Below, piece by piece: positions 9,019 through 17,799 of a stretch of 64,000 nucleotides of DNA. Source of the stretch: AP-15 sp963736715. Lineage in GTDB: Bacteria > Pseudomonadota > Alphaproteobacteria > ATCC43930 > CGMCC-115725. The DNA is taken from contig CAVTQA010000010.1 of assembly GCA_963736715.1 (NCBI GenBank), forward strand, positions 248,001 to 312,000. The letters are read 5' to 3'. Made by a program: the position numbers and the translations under genes. Each line of letters opens with the position of its first letter. Within the stretch, counting starts at the first letter, position 1. The notes beneath the pieces are model-generated. The model saw nothing but the letters and a program-made list of their open reading frames with translations. It was not told the DNA's origin and did no database searches.

Positions 9019-9834
9019 ATGTTCCTTGTTGGCAAGCTCGTTTGGGCGGTGGCGCAGCCGGGCAATCTGCTGTTGCTGTGTCTGCTCGCCGGCTTCCTGT
9101 GCATCCTGCTCTCCCGCGGCCGGCGCGGCCGGGTTCTGGTCGGCCTCGCGGCGCTGGGTTTTGCGCTGCTCGCCGTGGCGCCGATCGGCCCGGCAATGCT
9201 GCTGGCCTTGGAAGAGCGGTTCCCGCGGCCGGCCCAGCTCCCGGAGCGGATCGACGGGATACTGCTGCTCGGGGGCGCAGTCGACCCGGCGCTTTCGTTA
9301 TCCTACGGCGAGACCGTGTTCAACAGCTCGGCAGCACGCGTCTTGGGCGGGGTGGCGCTGGCCCGCCGCCACCCCGAGGCGAAGTTGGTTCTGGTCAGCG
9401 GTGAGGGAGGGTTTTCCCCGGTCGGATATTCCGAAGCGCGCGCGACTTTGGCCTTTGTCGTTGAGGAGGGGATCGCGCCTGCGCGCATCCTTCTGGAGGA
9501 GAAGTCGCGCAGCACCCACGAGAACGCGGTCTATGCCAAGGAGATGATCCGGCCCGCGCCGGGGGAGACCTGGGTTCTCGTCACTTCGGCCTACCACATG
9601 CCGCGGGCTGTGGCGTCGTTCGATGGTGCGGGTTGGTCGGTGATCCCCTACCCGGTCGACTTCAAGGTCGACCCGAAGACAGGTCTGAGCGCTGATTTCA
9701 GCTTGCTCGACGGGCTCAGCGCCAGCACTTTGGCCGGCAAGGAATGGGTGGGCCTCGTGGGCTACCGGCTGATGGGATGGACGCGGCAGCTATTTCCCGA
9801 ACCCGCCGAGGTCAAAGCCCGTTCAGCGCACTGA
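9019..9834 (+). CDS. YdcF/ElyC-like DUF218 membrane protein
   Basis: 271 residues. The N-terminus has two hydrophobic segments (about 14-31, LLLLCLLAGFLCILLS, and 36-60, VLVGLAALGFALLAVAPIGP) followed by a soluble DUF218 domain with IDGILLLGGAVDP, LVLVSGEGG, SRSTHENAVYAKEMI and VLVTSAYHMPRAVASF, the typical sequence of landmarks. Family members (ElyC, SanA, YdcF) are inner-membrane proteins linked to envelope and peptidoglycan precursor maintenance; the exact reaction is unsettled. It is divergent from mmsA and monocistronic. A possible 28-residue gene overlaps its 3' end on the other strand. Confidence 0.85.
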   Translation: MFLVGKLVWAVAQPGNLLLLCLLAGFLCILLSRGRRGRVLVGLAALGFALLAVAPIGPAMLLALEERFPRPAQLPERIDGILLLGGAVDPALSLSYGETVFNSSAARVLGGVALARRHPEAKLVLVSGEGGFSPVGYSEARATLAFVVEEGIAPARILLEEKSRSTHENAVYAKEMIRPAPGETWVLVTSAYHMPRAVASFDGAGWSVIPYPVDFKVDPKTGLSADFSLLDGLSASTLAGKEWVGLVGYRLMGWTRQLFPEPAEVKARSAH

Positions 9835-9898
9835 CGGCGGAGAATACACTCCACACCACGAGCAAGGTGACCCCACTCCAATAAACAAACCGGTACAT
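9812..9898 (-). CDS. possible 28-residue single-helix membrane peptide
   Basis: ATG 9898 preceded by GGGGGGAA encodes a peptide beginning MYRFVYWSGVTLLVVWSVFS and ending SALNGL: one hydrophobic helix with a short polar tail. It overlaps the end of the YdcF-like gene by 23 bases in antisense. Length, good ribosome-binding site and clean hydrophobic profile argue for a real small membrane protein; absence of a known family argues for caution. Confidence 0.4.
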   Translation of the reverse strand: MYRFVYWSGVTLLVVWSVFSAVSALNGL

Positions 9899-10027
9899 CG
9901 CATTCCCCCCGGAGCCCCGAGACGCAACACTCAATTAGGTGTACGTGTCGGCAGGGTATCTCCTCCCCGGCGTGGACGGGGTTAGGTTAGTTTCGAGTAA
10001 CGATAGCGCAGAATTTGGCCGGGTCCC

Positions 10028-10957
10028 ATGTTCGATCTCGTCTTTCTCGGTACTGCCGCGGCGGTACCTTCCGCCGAACGGGGGCTACCGGCACTGCTCG
10101 TCGCCAGGGGATCGAGCCGGTTTCTGATCGATTGCGGCGAAGGCACCCAACGCCAGCTGATGCGCGCTGGGCTTGGATTTCGCGGCTTGGCGCATGTGCT
10201 GCTGACGCATGCTCACCTCGATCACGTGCTCGGGCTGGCGGGCCTTCTCGCCACTTTCGCTCTCTATCGGGTGGATGGGACGATCGAGATCATCGGCAGC
10301 GACGAGACGCTGACTTTCGTCAGGCGCTACCTCGCCGACACGATCGGGCCGGAGCGCGAGGGCGGATACCGGCTGCGCACGGTCTCTCCCGGGCCTGTTC
10401 TGGTGCACGAGGGTTGGCGTCTCGACGCCTTTGCGGTGGCGCATCGCGGGACCGCGAGCCTCGGGTTTCGGTTTCAAGACGAGCCGCGGCACCCTCTTAT
10501 ATCCGAGCGCCTCGATGCGCTCGGCGTACCGGCGGGGCCGGAGCGCGCGTTGCTCGCGCAAGGCCGCTCGATCGTGCTGGCCGACGGCCGCCACATCGTG
10601 CCCGAAATGGTGCACGACGCAGCCGTTCCCGGCGCCGCGCTCGCCGTTGTCGGCGACACCGAAGATATCGCCGGCCTCGTCGAGCCGGTGCGTTGCGCAG
10701 ACGCGCTGGTGATCGAGGCGACATTCCTCGAACGGGACGCGGCGCTCGCCCGCGCGCGGGGGCATCTGACCGCCGCCGGCGCGGCCCGGCTGGCGCGTGA
10801 AGCCGAGGTCAAGGAATTGCTGCTCACCCACATCTCGGGACGGTACTCGCCGGAGGAAATCCTGACGGAAGCCGCCCGCTATTTTCCGAACGCCAGGGTG
10901 GTCGCCGATTTCGAGCGTATGGCCGTCCGGGCGCGGGATGACGCCGTCAGTTCTTGA
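10028..10957 (+). CDS. rnz: ribonuclease Z-like metallo-beta-lactamase-fold nuclease
   Basis: 309 residues. The zinc-binding THAHLDH motif is at residues 60-66, preceded by the RNase Z hallmark LIDCGEGTQRQLMRAG (33-48). Later ligands are the Asp of VVGDTED and the His of LLTHISGRY near the C-terminus. The second motif position is HAHLDH rather than the HLHGDH of most RNase Z enzymes, though GEGTQRQ and length strongly favour RNase Z (tRNA 3'-end processing) over other members. It is followed 54 bases later by the COG0523 GTPase gene on the same strand, possibly cotranscribed. Confidence 0.85.
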   Translation: MFDLVFLGTAAAVPSAERGLPALLVARGSSRFLIDCGEGTQRQLMRAGLGFRGLAHVLLTHAHLDHVLGLAGLLATFALYRVDGTIEIIGSDETLTFVRRYLADTIGPEREGGYRLRTVSPGPVLVHEGWRLDAFAVAHRGTASLGFRFQDEPRHPLISERLDALGVPAGPERALLAQGRSIVLADGRHIVPEMVHDAAVPGAALAVVGDTEDIAGLVEPVRCADALVIEATFLERDAALARARGHLTAAGAARLAREAEVKELLLTHISGRYSPEEILTEAARYFPNARVVADFERMAVRARDDAVSS

Positions 10958-11011
10958 GCACGCCTTGCTTATGTCATATCACCCGTCGGCCATTGCGAAT
11001 GAGCAGCCTGG

Positions 11012-12073
11012 ATGACCGCGCCCGAACAATCCTCGCTGATCCCGGTCACTCTGCTGACCGGGTTTCTTGGCAGCGGCAAGACGACGGTGCTCAATCACGT
11101 GCTGAAGCAGCCCGGCATGGCGGCGACCGCGGTCATCGTCAACGAGTTCGGCGAGATCGGCCTGGACCATCTTTTGGTCGAGCGGTCGAGTGAGGACGTC
11201 GTGTTGCTCAACAGCGGGTGCCTATGCTGCACCGTGCGCGGCGACATCGTCGACACCTTGACCAACCTGTTTGTCGACCGCGTCAAGGGCAAGGTCCCGT
11301 ATTTCACGCGCATCGCGATCGAGACCACCGGCCTCGCCGATCCGGCCCCGATCCTGCACACGTTGATGACCGACCCGATCGTTGCCGCGCGCTATATGCT
11401 CGACGGCGTCGTGACGACCGTCGATGCGGTCAACGGCGCCGGCACCCTCGACAAGCAGCCCGAGGCCGTGAAGCAAGCCGCAGTCGCCGACCGGCTGCTT
11501 CTGACCAAGGCCGATCTCGCAAACGCAGCTGCCCGCCAGAAAATAGAAGCGCGTCTGAGGGCGCTGAACCCGAGCGCCACGATCGTGCCGGTTGCGCAAG
11601 GCGTCATCGATCCAGCTCGGCTCTTCAACATCGGCTTCTACGACCCGGCCACCAAGAGCGTCGATGTGCGGCGCTGGCTGCGCGACGAGGCGTTCGAGAG
11701 CGGCCCCGCGCACGATATGCGCCACGGGCACGAACACCCCGATGTAAACCGCCATGACGACCGGATCCGCGCGTTCTGCATCACCCGCGAGCGGCCGATC
11801 TCCTGGGCCGCATTATCGGCGTGGCTCGACGGATTGGCGACGATGCGGGGTGATGATCTGCTGCGGCTGAAGGCGATCGTGGCGCTTTCCGACCGGCCCG
11901 ATCAGCCGGTCGTATTGCACGGCGTGCAGCACCTCTTCCACCCGCCAGTGCTGCTGCCGGAGTGGCCGAGCGAAGACCATCGCACCCGCATGGTTTTCAT
12001 CACCCGCGACCTGCCGCGCGAGGCGATCGAGGCGACCTTGGCGGCATTTGAGGAAGCAGTCATGGAGAACTGA
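11012..12073 (+). CDS. CobW/COG0523-family GTPase (metal chaperone-like)
   Basis: 353 residues. Walker A is TGFLGSGKTT near the N-terminus, the switch region has NEFGEIGLDHLLVE, and the metal-binding CxCC is in NSGCLCCTVRGD. The Walker B-type IETTGLADP follows, and the guanine-specifying motif is TKADL. A His-rich stretch (HDMRHGHEHPDVNRHDD, about 230-246) precedes the C-terminal CobW_C domain. Such proteins deliver zinc, cobalt or iron to target enzymes; the target is not evident here, since no cobalamin genes or Zur-type site are adjacent. Start chosen at the first ATG in frame with the family N-terminus. Confidence 0.9.
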   Translation: MTAPEQSSLIPVTLLTGFLGSGKTTVLNHVLKQPGMAATAVIVNEFGEIGLDHLLVERSSEDVVLLNSGCLCCTVRGDIVDTLTNLFVDRVKGKVPYFTRIAIETTGLADPAPILHTLMTDPIVAARYMLDGVVTTVDAVNGAGTLDKQPEAVKQAAVADRLLLTKADLANAAARQKIEARLRALNPSATIVPVAQGVIDPARLFNIGFYDPATKSVDVRRWLRDEAFESGPAHDMRHGHEHPDVNRHDDRIRAFCITRERPISWAALSAWLDGLATMRGDDLLRLKAIVALSDRPDQPVVLHGVQHLFHPPVLLPEWPSEDHRTRMVFITRDLPREAIEATLAAFEEAVMEN

Positions 12074-12083
12074 GATCCGCGGT

Positions 12084-13352
12084 TCACCTCTCGGTCAGCT
12101 TGAGCTCGATGCGCCGATTGCGGCGGTAAGCGTCCTCGGTATTGCGCGGGTCCAGGGGCTGCTGATCGGCAAAACCGGCCGCCGCGAGGTGCGTGGCGGG
12201 TATGCCTTCTTCGATCGCATAGCGCACCACAGAGATCGCCCGGGCGGTCGACAATTCCCAATTGGATGGAAACTGGGAGCTGCTGATCGGGCGGTGGTCG
12301 GTATGCCCGTCCACTCGCAATATCCAATTGATGTCCGGCGGGATCTTGGCCGCGATCTCCTTCAGCGCTCCGATCACCGGCGCGAGCTGTTTCTTCGCAT
12401 CATCGCCGAGCTCGGCGCTCCCCGGCGTGAACAGCACCTCCGACTGGAACACAAAACGGTCGCCGACAATCCGGATATCAGCCCGATCACCGAGGATCTC
12501 CCGCAATCGGCCGAAGAACTCCGAACGATAGCGGGCGAGCTCCTCGACCTTGTTGACGAGCGCTAGATTGAGGCGCTTGCCAAGCTCGACGATCTGCCCC
12601 TGCTGGTCCTTGACCTTGGCTTCGGAGGCATCGAGCGCGGCCGCGATGCGCGAAAGCTGGTCGCGCAACGTGGCGATCTGGGCATTTAGCTCGTCGACCC
12701 GGGTGAGCGCCTGCCGGCTGATTTCTTTTTCCGAGGCCAGTGCTTGCTCGGCGCCCGCAGCACGGCTGCCGAGCTCGCGCAGGCGGACATCTCGGGCATC
12801 GATCTCCTTTTGCGCGAGCGAGGTCTTTTCCTGCTCGGAGGCGAGCTGGGCTTCGAGCTCCTTCGAGCGGTCCCGTACAGCTGCCGTGGTTTCCTGCTGC
12901 TGTGCCAAAGCGGCGACCTTCGCCTCGAGATCGGCCCTGACAGCCTTCAAAGCCTCGAGGTCGCGCCGCAGGCTCTCGATCTCGCGCAGCTGCAGGTCGA
13001 TCTTCTCCTTGTCGGCGCTGACGATCGCGTCGGCATCGCGCAGCTTGCCGCTCAGCTGATCGCGCTCGGCGACGGCGCTCTTCAGCTGCGAAGAGAGTTC
13101 GAGCGTGCCGGAGCGCAACTCGTCGTTGGAGCGCCGTTCGACGGCGAGCAGGCTCGCCAGCTCGTCGACCTGCTGCTGGAGTTTCTGCAATGCCTGGTCG
13201 CGGCCGGACAATGCGGCCCCGAGATAGAATTGGCCGACGGTGAACACCAGTAGAATGAAGATGATCACCATCAGCAGCTGCGCCAGCGCGTCGACGAAAC
13301 CTGGCCAGATGTCGATGCTGGAGCGGCGGGAGTTGCGTGGTGTTATTGCCAT
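12084..13352 (-). CDS. OmpA-like peptidoglycan-binding protein with coiled coil
   Basis: 422 residues from ATG 13352 (MAITPRNSRRSSIDIWPGFV). One membrane helix (about 21-42, LMVIIFILLVFTVGQFYLG) is followed by a coiled coil of some 240 residues and a C-terminal OmpA/MotB domain (ELGDDAKKQLAPVI, LRVDGHTDHRPI, NWELSTARAISVVRYAI). It should sit in the inner membrane with the OmpA domain on peptidoglycan. It forms a two-gene operon with the MotA/TolQ-like gene 19 bases upstream, suggesting an ion-driven stator-like complex, although no flagellar genes are present. A longer reading from 13565 overlaps the upstream gene and is not credible. Confidence 0.88.
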   Translation of the reverse strand: MAITPRNSRRSSIDIWPGFVDALAQLLMVIIFILLVFTVGQFYLGAALSGRDQALQKLQQQVDELASLLAVERRSNDELRSGTLELSSQLKSAVAERDQLSGKLRDADAIVSADKEKIDLQLREIESLRRDLEALKAVRADLEAKVAALAQQQETTAAVRDRSKELEAQLASEQEKTSLAQKEIDARDVRLRELGSRAAGAEQALASEKEISRQALTRVDELNAQIATLRDQLSRIAAALDASEAKVKDQQGQIVELGKRLNLALVNKVEELARYRSEFFGRLREILGDRADIRIVGDRFVFQSEVLFTPGSAELGDDAKKQLAPVIGALKEIAAKIPPDINWILRVDGHTDHRPISSSQFPSNWELSTARAISVVRYAIEEGIPATHLAAAGFADQQPLDPRNTEDAYRRNRRIELKLTER

Positions 13353-13371
13353 GCGTGGATAACGAGTGCGC

Positions 13372-14526
13372 TCAGCGCCGGGCGTCTTCTGCCAAGGCGG
13401 CGATGGTGCGGGCGACGATGCGGATGTCGCCGCGCAGGTCTTGCACGCTCTGCTCCCGGCCCTGGACGACGTCTTCGCTGAGCCGCGCGACATAGGCTTC
13501 GATGTTGCGCAGATGATTGCGCAGCACGTCGTCGTGGCCGAGCGAGTTCTCGACCGCCTCGGCAAGTCGGGCGAGGGACGGCCTCAGTTCCAATTGGTTT
13601 TCGGCGAGGCGCACCATCAGGATCTGGCCGGCCTTCATCTGCTCCCCGAGAACACCGAGACGATCGGTCAGGCTCGCGAGCGTGGCATTGGCGCCGATCC
13701 GGCTCTCCTCGCCGCGAGCGATGATGCGCTGGAGGTTTTCGAGGCTGTCGGCAGTCTGCTCGAGCAACGCCTGAATGTAGGCCGGCACCGATCCGTCTCC
13801 CGCCTCGCTCAGCGGGCCGGCGGAGAGCCGCGTATAGGCCGACAACGACTCCTCGAGCTCGTTGTAGAACCGGTTCTGCGCCTGGCCGGCTTGCAGGTCC
13901 AGAAAGCCCAGGACAAGGCTGCCGGCGAGCCCGAACAAAGATGCGCTGAACGCCGTGCTCATCCCGTGAAGCGGCAACTCCAAGCCAGATTTGAGATCGG
14001 CGAACGCCCGAGCCACGTCATTGGCCCCGATGTTCAGCGCACCGAGCACGTCGCCGACCGAGCGTACCGTCTCGAGGAGCCCGTAAAACGTCCCGAGAAG
14101 ACCGAGAAAGATCAGTACGCCAATCAGGTAGCGCGAGGTCTCGCGGGTTTCATTGAGCCGCGACGCAATCCCGTCGAGCAGCGCCTGTAACGAAGTCGCC
14201 GATAAACTGACTCGCCGGCCCTGCTGCGCCTCCAGCATCCGGGCCATCGATCCGAGCAGCCTCGGCGCCGCCTCACCCGCCGCCGAATCGCCGCCACCGA
14301 ATTCGTGGTTGCGAAAGCCCTCGATCCATCGGAGTTCGGGATCGAGCGACAGCACCTGGCGGAAAATATAAACGATACCGGCGATCAGAATGCCGAGGAT
14401 GACGCCGTTGACCGCGGGATTGCCCATGAACGCGTTGACCAAGGAGCGCCCGAGCAATGCGGCCAATCCCGCGACGAGCACCAGGAACAAGACCATCCGA
14501 ATTAGGAAACGGCGTGATTGGCTCAT
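13372..14526 (-). CDS. MotA/TolQ/ExbB-like membrane protein
   Basis: 384 residues from ATG 14526 (MSQSRRFLIRMVLFLV). Hydrophobic segments at about 11-33 and 40-56, then a helical cytoplasmic region, then a pair near 130-155 (YLIGVLIFLGLLGTFYGLLETV) and 190-210 (FSASLFGLAGSLVLGFLDL) that match the MotA/TolQ/ExbB proton-channel core. A long C-terminal helical region follows. Paired with the OmpA-like gene downstream, it probably makes a proton-motive-force-using envelope complex. This alphaproteobacterial pair is often annotated as flagellar motor protein, but no flagellar context supports that here. Confidence 0.82.
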   Translation of the reverse strand: MSQSRRFLIRMVLFLVLVAGLAALLGRSLVNAFMGNPAVNGVILGILIAGIVYIFRQVLSLDPELRWIEGFRNHEFGGGDSAAGEAAPRLLGSMARMLEAQQGRRVSLSATSLQALLDGIASRLNETRETSRYLIGVLIFLGLLGTFYGLLETVRSVGDVLGALNIGANDVARAFADLKSGLELPLHGMSTAFSASLFGLAGSLVLGFLDLQAGQAQNRFYNELEESLSAYTRLSAGPLSEAGDGSVPAYIQALLEQTADSLENLQRIIARGEESRIGANATLASLTDRLGVLGEQMKAGQILMVRLAENQLELRPSLARLAEAVENSLGHDDVLRNHLRNIEAYVARLSEDVVQGREQSVQDLRGDIRIVARTIAALAEDARR

Positions 14527-14826
14527 CCGATCAATTCGCCGCCGCTCGGAACCGCGCTGACGATCACTGTTACTCGAAAACTCCGCCGCAGCGGCGCGCG
14601 GGTTGCATCTCCGCGCCGAACGATCAGCGAGGGTAGCGCATCGGGCACTGGCGCAACAACAAAATCTCCGAGAAGGTCGTGACTCAGTTTGAAATCTGGG
14701 CAGCAACAGATTTCCGCGATCAGTCTGACCAAATTGGCGGAAGAACGGGTCGGCAGTGGAACCGCCGGGTGGGGGCCGGCAGCATGCCGGAATGCCCTTT
14801 CGCAAACCGGTCCCCCTCGGCCGCTC

Positions 14827-14995
14827 CTAGTGCTCAGATTCATTCAGACGGTGCACAATGACAACCCATTCGTCATGCCCGGACTTGATCCGGGCATCCA
14901 CGGGAGCGGAAAGGCGTGTGCCGCAGTTCGTGGATGGCCGGGACGAGCCCGGCCATGACGACTTGCTGAATCGTCCGTCTGATTCTGAACACTAG
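14827..14995. repeat. nested palindromic repeat, MITE-like
   Basis: Outer imperfect inverted ends CTAGTGCTCAGATTCATTCAGACGG (14827-14851) and CCGTCTGATTCTGAACACTAG (14975-14995) enclose a second palindrome (CGTCATGCCCGGACTTGATC, from 14871, and its counterpart ending CCGGCCATGACG at 14962). The inner unit is the widespread alphaproteobacterial intergenic palindrome read as VMPGLDPGIHG in translation. The outer ends suggest a small non-autonomous transposable element of 169 bases. No coding capacity. Confidence 0.65.
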
Positions 14996-15797
14996 CTGTT
15001 TTCGCTGTTTTTTGCAGCGAAATATCAGCCAAACTAATAATCGGCAAATTGGAAATACGAGGATACTACCTCCGTGATCCCTATGCTCCGAATCCTCGCA
15101 AACGCCGAGCCGCTCCTTCCAAAACCAACGTTGCTACCTGTTCCACCTGTTTTATCAGGTCCAGATCAGGCTCGGCTCTTCGTTTCCCACGCTTCGCGGC
15201 GACGGGAAGTCGAAGAAACGTGGGCGGAACGCGACGACACCGCTAACACCGCGATAACTGGCCATGCTCACGACGATAACTCCCGACGCATTGGCAACCG
15301 CCGACCCTAGCAGGTTATTGCTATATTGTCAATAGACTGCGATGTGAGTAGGGCAACACAAACGAGAGAAGGCCTGGAGTTTGTCTGCGCACAGATCAGC
15401 GCGCCCGCGTGTTCGACTTAATCGCGCCTCACACGGGCGTGAGCGCTCGCTTGGAGTCGCTCGCCTTCCCGTATCAGCATGAGCTCCCGCCTAAGAACCT
15501 GACCCAAAAGCCTACTCGCCTGCTCATCAACGTCGACGGCCACCGTCCGCTTTCGACCCCACAACGGCCGCTCAGCCTTCGCGGCGGGAACCGCTCTTCA
15601 TGCCCCTAAGGGGCCATTGGTGAGCGGCCAGGCTGCCGAGCGCTGGCGGGCGCGTCACTCTTGGCGAGGCCGACGATCAAGACGTGCTCAGCGCCAAAGC
15701 GGTCATTTACTGCCTGAAGCCACGACATGAGACACCGCGTTGCGCCAACGAGCGACTAATTGTCCTCAGCTGCGAAGAAATCGCGGGTGCGGGTCGC
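14996..15797. other. 800-base region without a recognisable gene
   Basis: Reading frames here are short, lack ribosome-binding sites and show no family pattern. Base composition and stop density fluctuate as in decayed sequence. I see nothing I can name, apart from the repeat at its left edge. Confidence 0.5.
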
Positions 15798-16742
15798 TTA
15801 CCGCCAGTCGTCGAGAACATAGACCGCCGGCCGACTGTAGCCTGGCTCGTTGGGCCGGTGCATCGTCACCCCCGGGATTTGAGTGCGAAAACCGCGCGTC
15901 ACCATGTAACGGTATGCCTCCGCGCGCGCTAAATTGACTCCCGCTAGTACGTTTGGCATCCCCACTGCCACCGCAAGCGCGCCGCAGGCGTCCAGGAGCG
16001 CGGCGAAGCGCTCTTCCGCCCCCGGCCCAGGCCGGGCGGCGCCGAACTTGACAAAGCAGCAGCCATCGCCGGCCTCGCTCGCCGGCCCCCAATGGCAGAT
16101 CGCGAAGCCGGCGAGGCGGTTTCCCGGATCCGACAGCAATATCGTGTCGCCGAGGTCGCGCGCCGCGACGGTGCGGATCTCCGGGCCCAGATCCAAACCG
16201 TCATAGATTTCCTCGGTCAACCCGCGGCAGGATTTGACCGCCGCCTCCCGTTCGCTCTCCGGCAGCGCCGAATAGCGCGACCAGGGCACGGCATTTCCAA
16301 CCGACCGTGCCGGCGCCGCCATGATCGCGGTCAGGAACCGAGCGTGGAAGCCAAATTTCCCATACAATGCCAAGTGCAGGGGACTGTGCGGGAAGGTGAA
16401 CAACCCGGCATGCCGCGTGCCCCAGGTATCGAGCTGCGAGCTTACGGCCTCAACCAGGCTCTTCCCGATCCCGCGCGCCTGGTGGTCGGGGCGGATCGTG
16501 ATCGGCCCGAAAAACCCGACGCTGCCCCAGCTGGTGACGAAATTGGAGCCGACCAATTCGCCGTCAACCTCGGCGGCGAAACTGGCCACGTGTTCCGCCG
16601 CGAAACGGCCATAAACATAGTCGCGGTCGGCCCAGAAATTCTCCGGGTCGGGTGCGCCGAGAAACGTTCCGAAGGCGACGCTGAGAAGGCGTCGGGCCGT
16701 CGGCAGATCGCCCTGGGTTAGCGGTCGAATTATCGCGCTCAT
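15798..16742 (-). CDS. GNAT-family N-acetyltransferase, 314 residues
   Basis: Start at ATG 16742 (MSAIIRPLTQGDLPTARRLL). The N-terminal half is a GNAT domain: VDGELVGSNFVTSWGSVGFF, the acetyl-CoA pyrophosphate-binding ITIRPDHQARGIGKSLVEAV (Q/RxxGxG/A) and LYGKFGFHARF. The C-terminal 150 residues form a second, weaker acyltransferase-like part with LSDPGNRLAGFAICHWG and VLAGVNLARAEAYRYMVTRGF, so it may be a tandem GNAT. Substrate unknown. It is isolated, with a 27-base-arm inverted repeat about 180 bases upstream. Confidence 0.8.
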   Translation of the reverse strand: MSAIIRPLTQGDLPTARRLLSVAFGTFLGAPDPENFWADRDYVYGRFAAEHVASFAAEVDGELVGSNFVTSWGSVGFFGPITIRPDHQARGIGKSLVEAVSSQLDTWGTRHAGLFTFPHSPLHLALYGKFGFHARFLTAIMAAPARSVGNAVPWSRYSALPESEREAAVKSCRGLTEEIYDGLDLGPEIRTVAARDLGDTILLSDPGNRLAGFAICHWGPASEAGDGCCFVKFGAARPGPGAEERFAALLDACGALAVAVGMPNVLAGVNLARAEAYRYMVTRGFRTQIPGVTMHRPNEPGYSRPAVYVLDDWR

Positions 16743-16921
16743 GCTTTCCTCCCACATTTCTCGACTGACCGGACGCACCGGTCTCTTCCGGATGTGCCGA
16801 CGATTTTGAAGGCACGGGCGAGCGCAGTTATATCGCATAGTTCGCGCGTGACGAGAGTTGCGCGGTTGAGGCCAGATCTCTTCGAACCCGGAGGGTTGAT
16901 CGCGCCACGGGAAGGTCTGTT

Positions 16922-17002
16922 ATCGGGAAGGGTTTCGGACGCCGGCCCTTTTACCCCGGGTCGAGCGCTCGCGCCGGGCCGGCATCCGAAACCCTTCCCG
17001 AT
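16922..17002. repeat. near-perfect 27-base inverted repeat
   Basis: Arms 16922-16948 (starts ATCGGGAAGGGTTTCGGA) and 16976-17002 (ends CCGAAACCCTTCCCGAT) pair over 27 bases with one mismatch around a 27-base loop that itself contains the palindrome CGAGCGCTCG. It lies between the GNAT start and the 3' end of the NTF2-like gene. There is no U-run beside it, so it is more likely a repeat element or an RNA structure than a simple terminator. Confidence 0.75.
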
Positions 17003-17115
17003 TCCGGCCATTCCCATGACGATGATCGGGCGTCTTAAGTCGACCCCAAGCAGTCACTCGTTGCTGGTGATCACGACGGTAAGGAATGCCCGATCGCGCA
17101 CGGTCAGTTGGGAAG

Positions 17116-17580
17116 TTATTTGGGCTGACCAGTAGCGGAAAGGGCAACGATCAGCCATTTGCCGCCGCGTTTTTCCAAAACAACCGTCTCGGAGACAAGC
17201 TGGTTTATTGGCTCACCCGTTTTGAATTTACCTACCGTGTCCACGATAATCATCTGCCACGCCACATTGTCTTGAACGTGGATATGAGGCTCCGCCTGAG
17301 CAAGGTGTAGTTCGGCGACGCGATCGAAGTTTGCTTGCCAATCCTTCTCGACCGCAACCGGGCCGATAGCAACGCTTTTGTCCGGGGGCGTCTTCGACAT
17401 CACGTAGTTATCATGCGCAAATAGCGTCATGATTTTTGGCACGTCGAGTTTGGCGATCGCAGTATGCAATGCGGTCAGAACCGACTGCACCTGTTGCATA
17501 TCGGATTCTTGCGCATAGCTCGCGCTGCCGCTGACTAGCAGAAAAGCAGCAGCCACCACTACTGAGCGGGTCTTTGCCAT
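17116..17580 (-). CDS. secreted NTF2-like (SnoaL/DUF4440) protein
   Basis: 154 residues from ATG 17580, which has a strong AAGGAGG site. A signal peptide is evident (MAKTRSVVVAAAFLLVSG with cleavage near ASYAQ). The mature part follows the NTF2-like pattern: MQQVQSVLTALHTAIAKLDV, IMTLFAHDNYVMSKTPPD, and a C-terminal strand VVLEKRGGKWLIVALSAT. Such domains bind small ligands or serve as enzymes; no specific function can be inferred. Its upstream region overlaps a fragment of another NTF2-like gene. Confidence 0.75.
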   Translation of the reverse strand: MAKTRSVVVAAAFLLVSGSASYAQESDMQQVQSVLTALHTAIAKLDVPKIMTLFAHDNYVMSKTPPDKSVAIGPVAVEKDWQANFDRVAELHLAQAEPHIHVQDNVAWQMIIVDTVGKFKTGEPINQLVSETVVLEKRGGKWLIVALSATGQPK

Positions 17581-17587
17581 CGTGAAT

Positions 17588-17790
17588 CCTCCTTCAGAGT
17601 TGGGGCTGAGGTATGGCCTTGGCATCCCTTGATCAGCCATTGGCCATCGACCCGGATCACGTCGGCCTGCACGCCGACGTGTGAGTGCGGGACGAATTGG
17701 TTTGTCGCCCTGTTCAACTGGATGCATTCAAAATGGAGATGCCCGTCGTTGCCCTCGATGCCAGCAATGCGAGCATGCGCTTTGTCATCT
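17588..17790 (-). pseudogene. C-terminal fragment of an NTF2-like protein
   Basis: One minus frame reads HARIAGIEGNDGHLHFECIQ and then VGVQADVIRVDGQWLIKGCQ, the last strands of an NTF2/SnoaL-like domain, with no start codon or N-terminal half. It runs directly into the ribosome-binding site of the secreted NTF2-like gene. Probably a truncated relative left after deletion; identification rests on pattern only. Confidence 0.4.
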
Positions 17791-17799
17791 TCTCCTCCC

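Noticed and set aside
15074..15932. Several 60-80-codon plus frames in the empty 15 kb region
   Set aside because: No ribosome-binding sites, no conserved pattern, and mutually overlapping frames.
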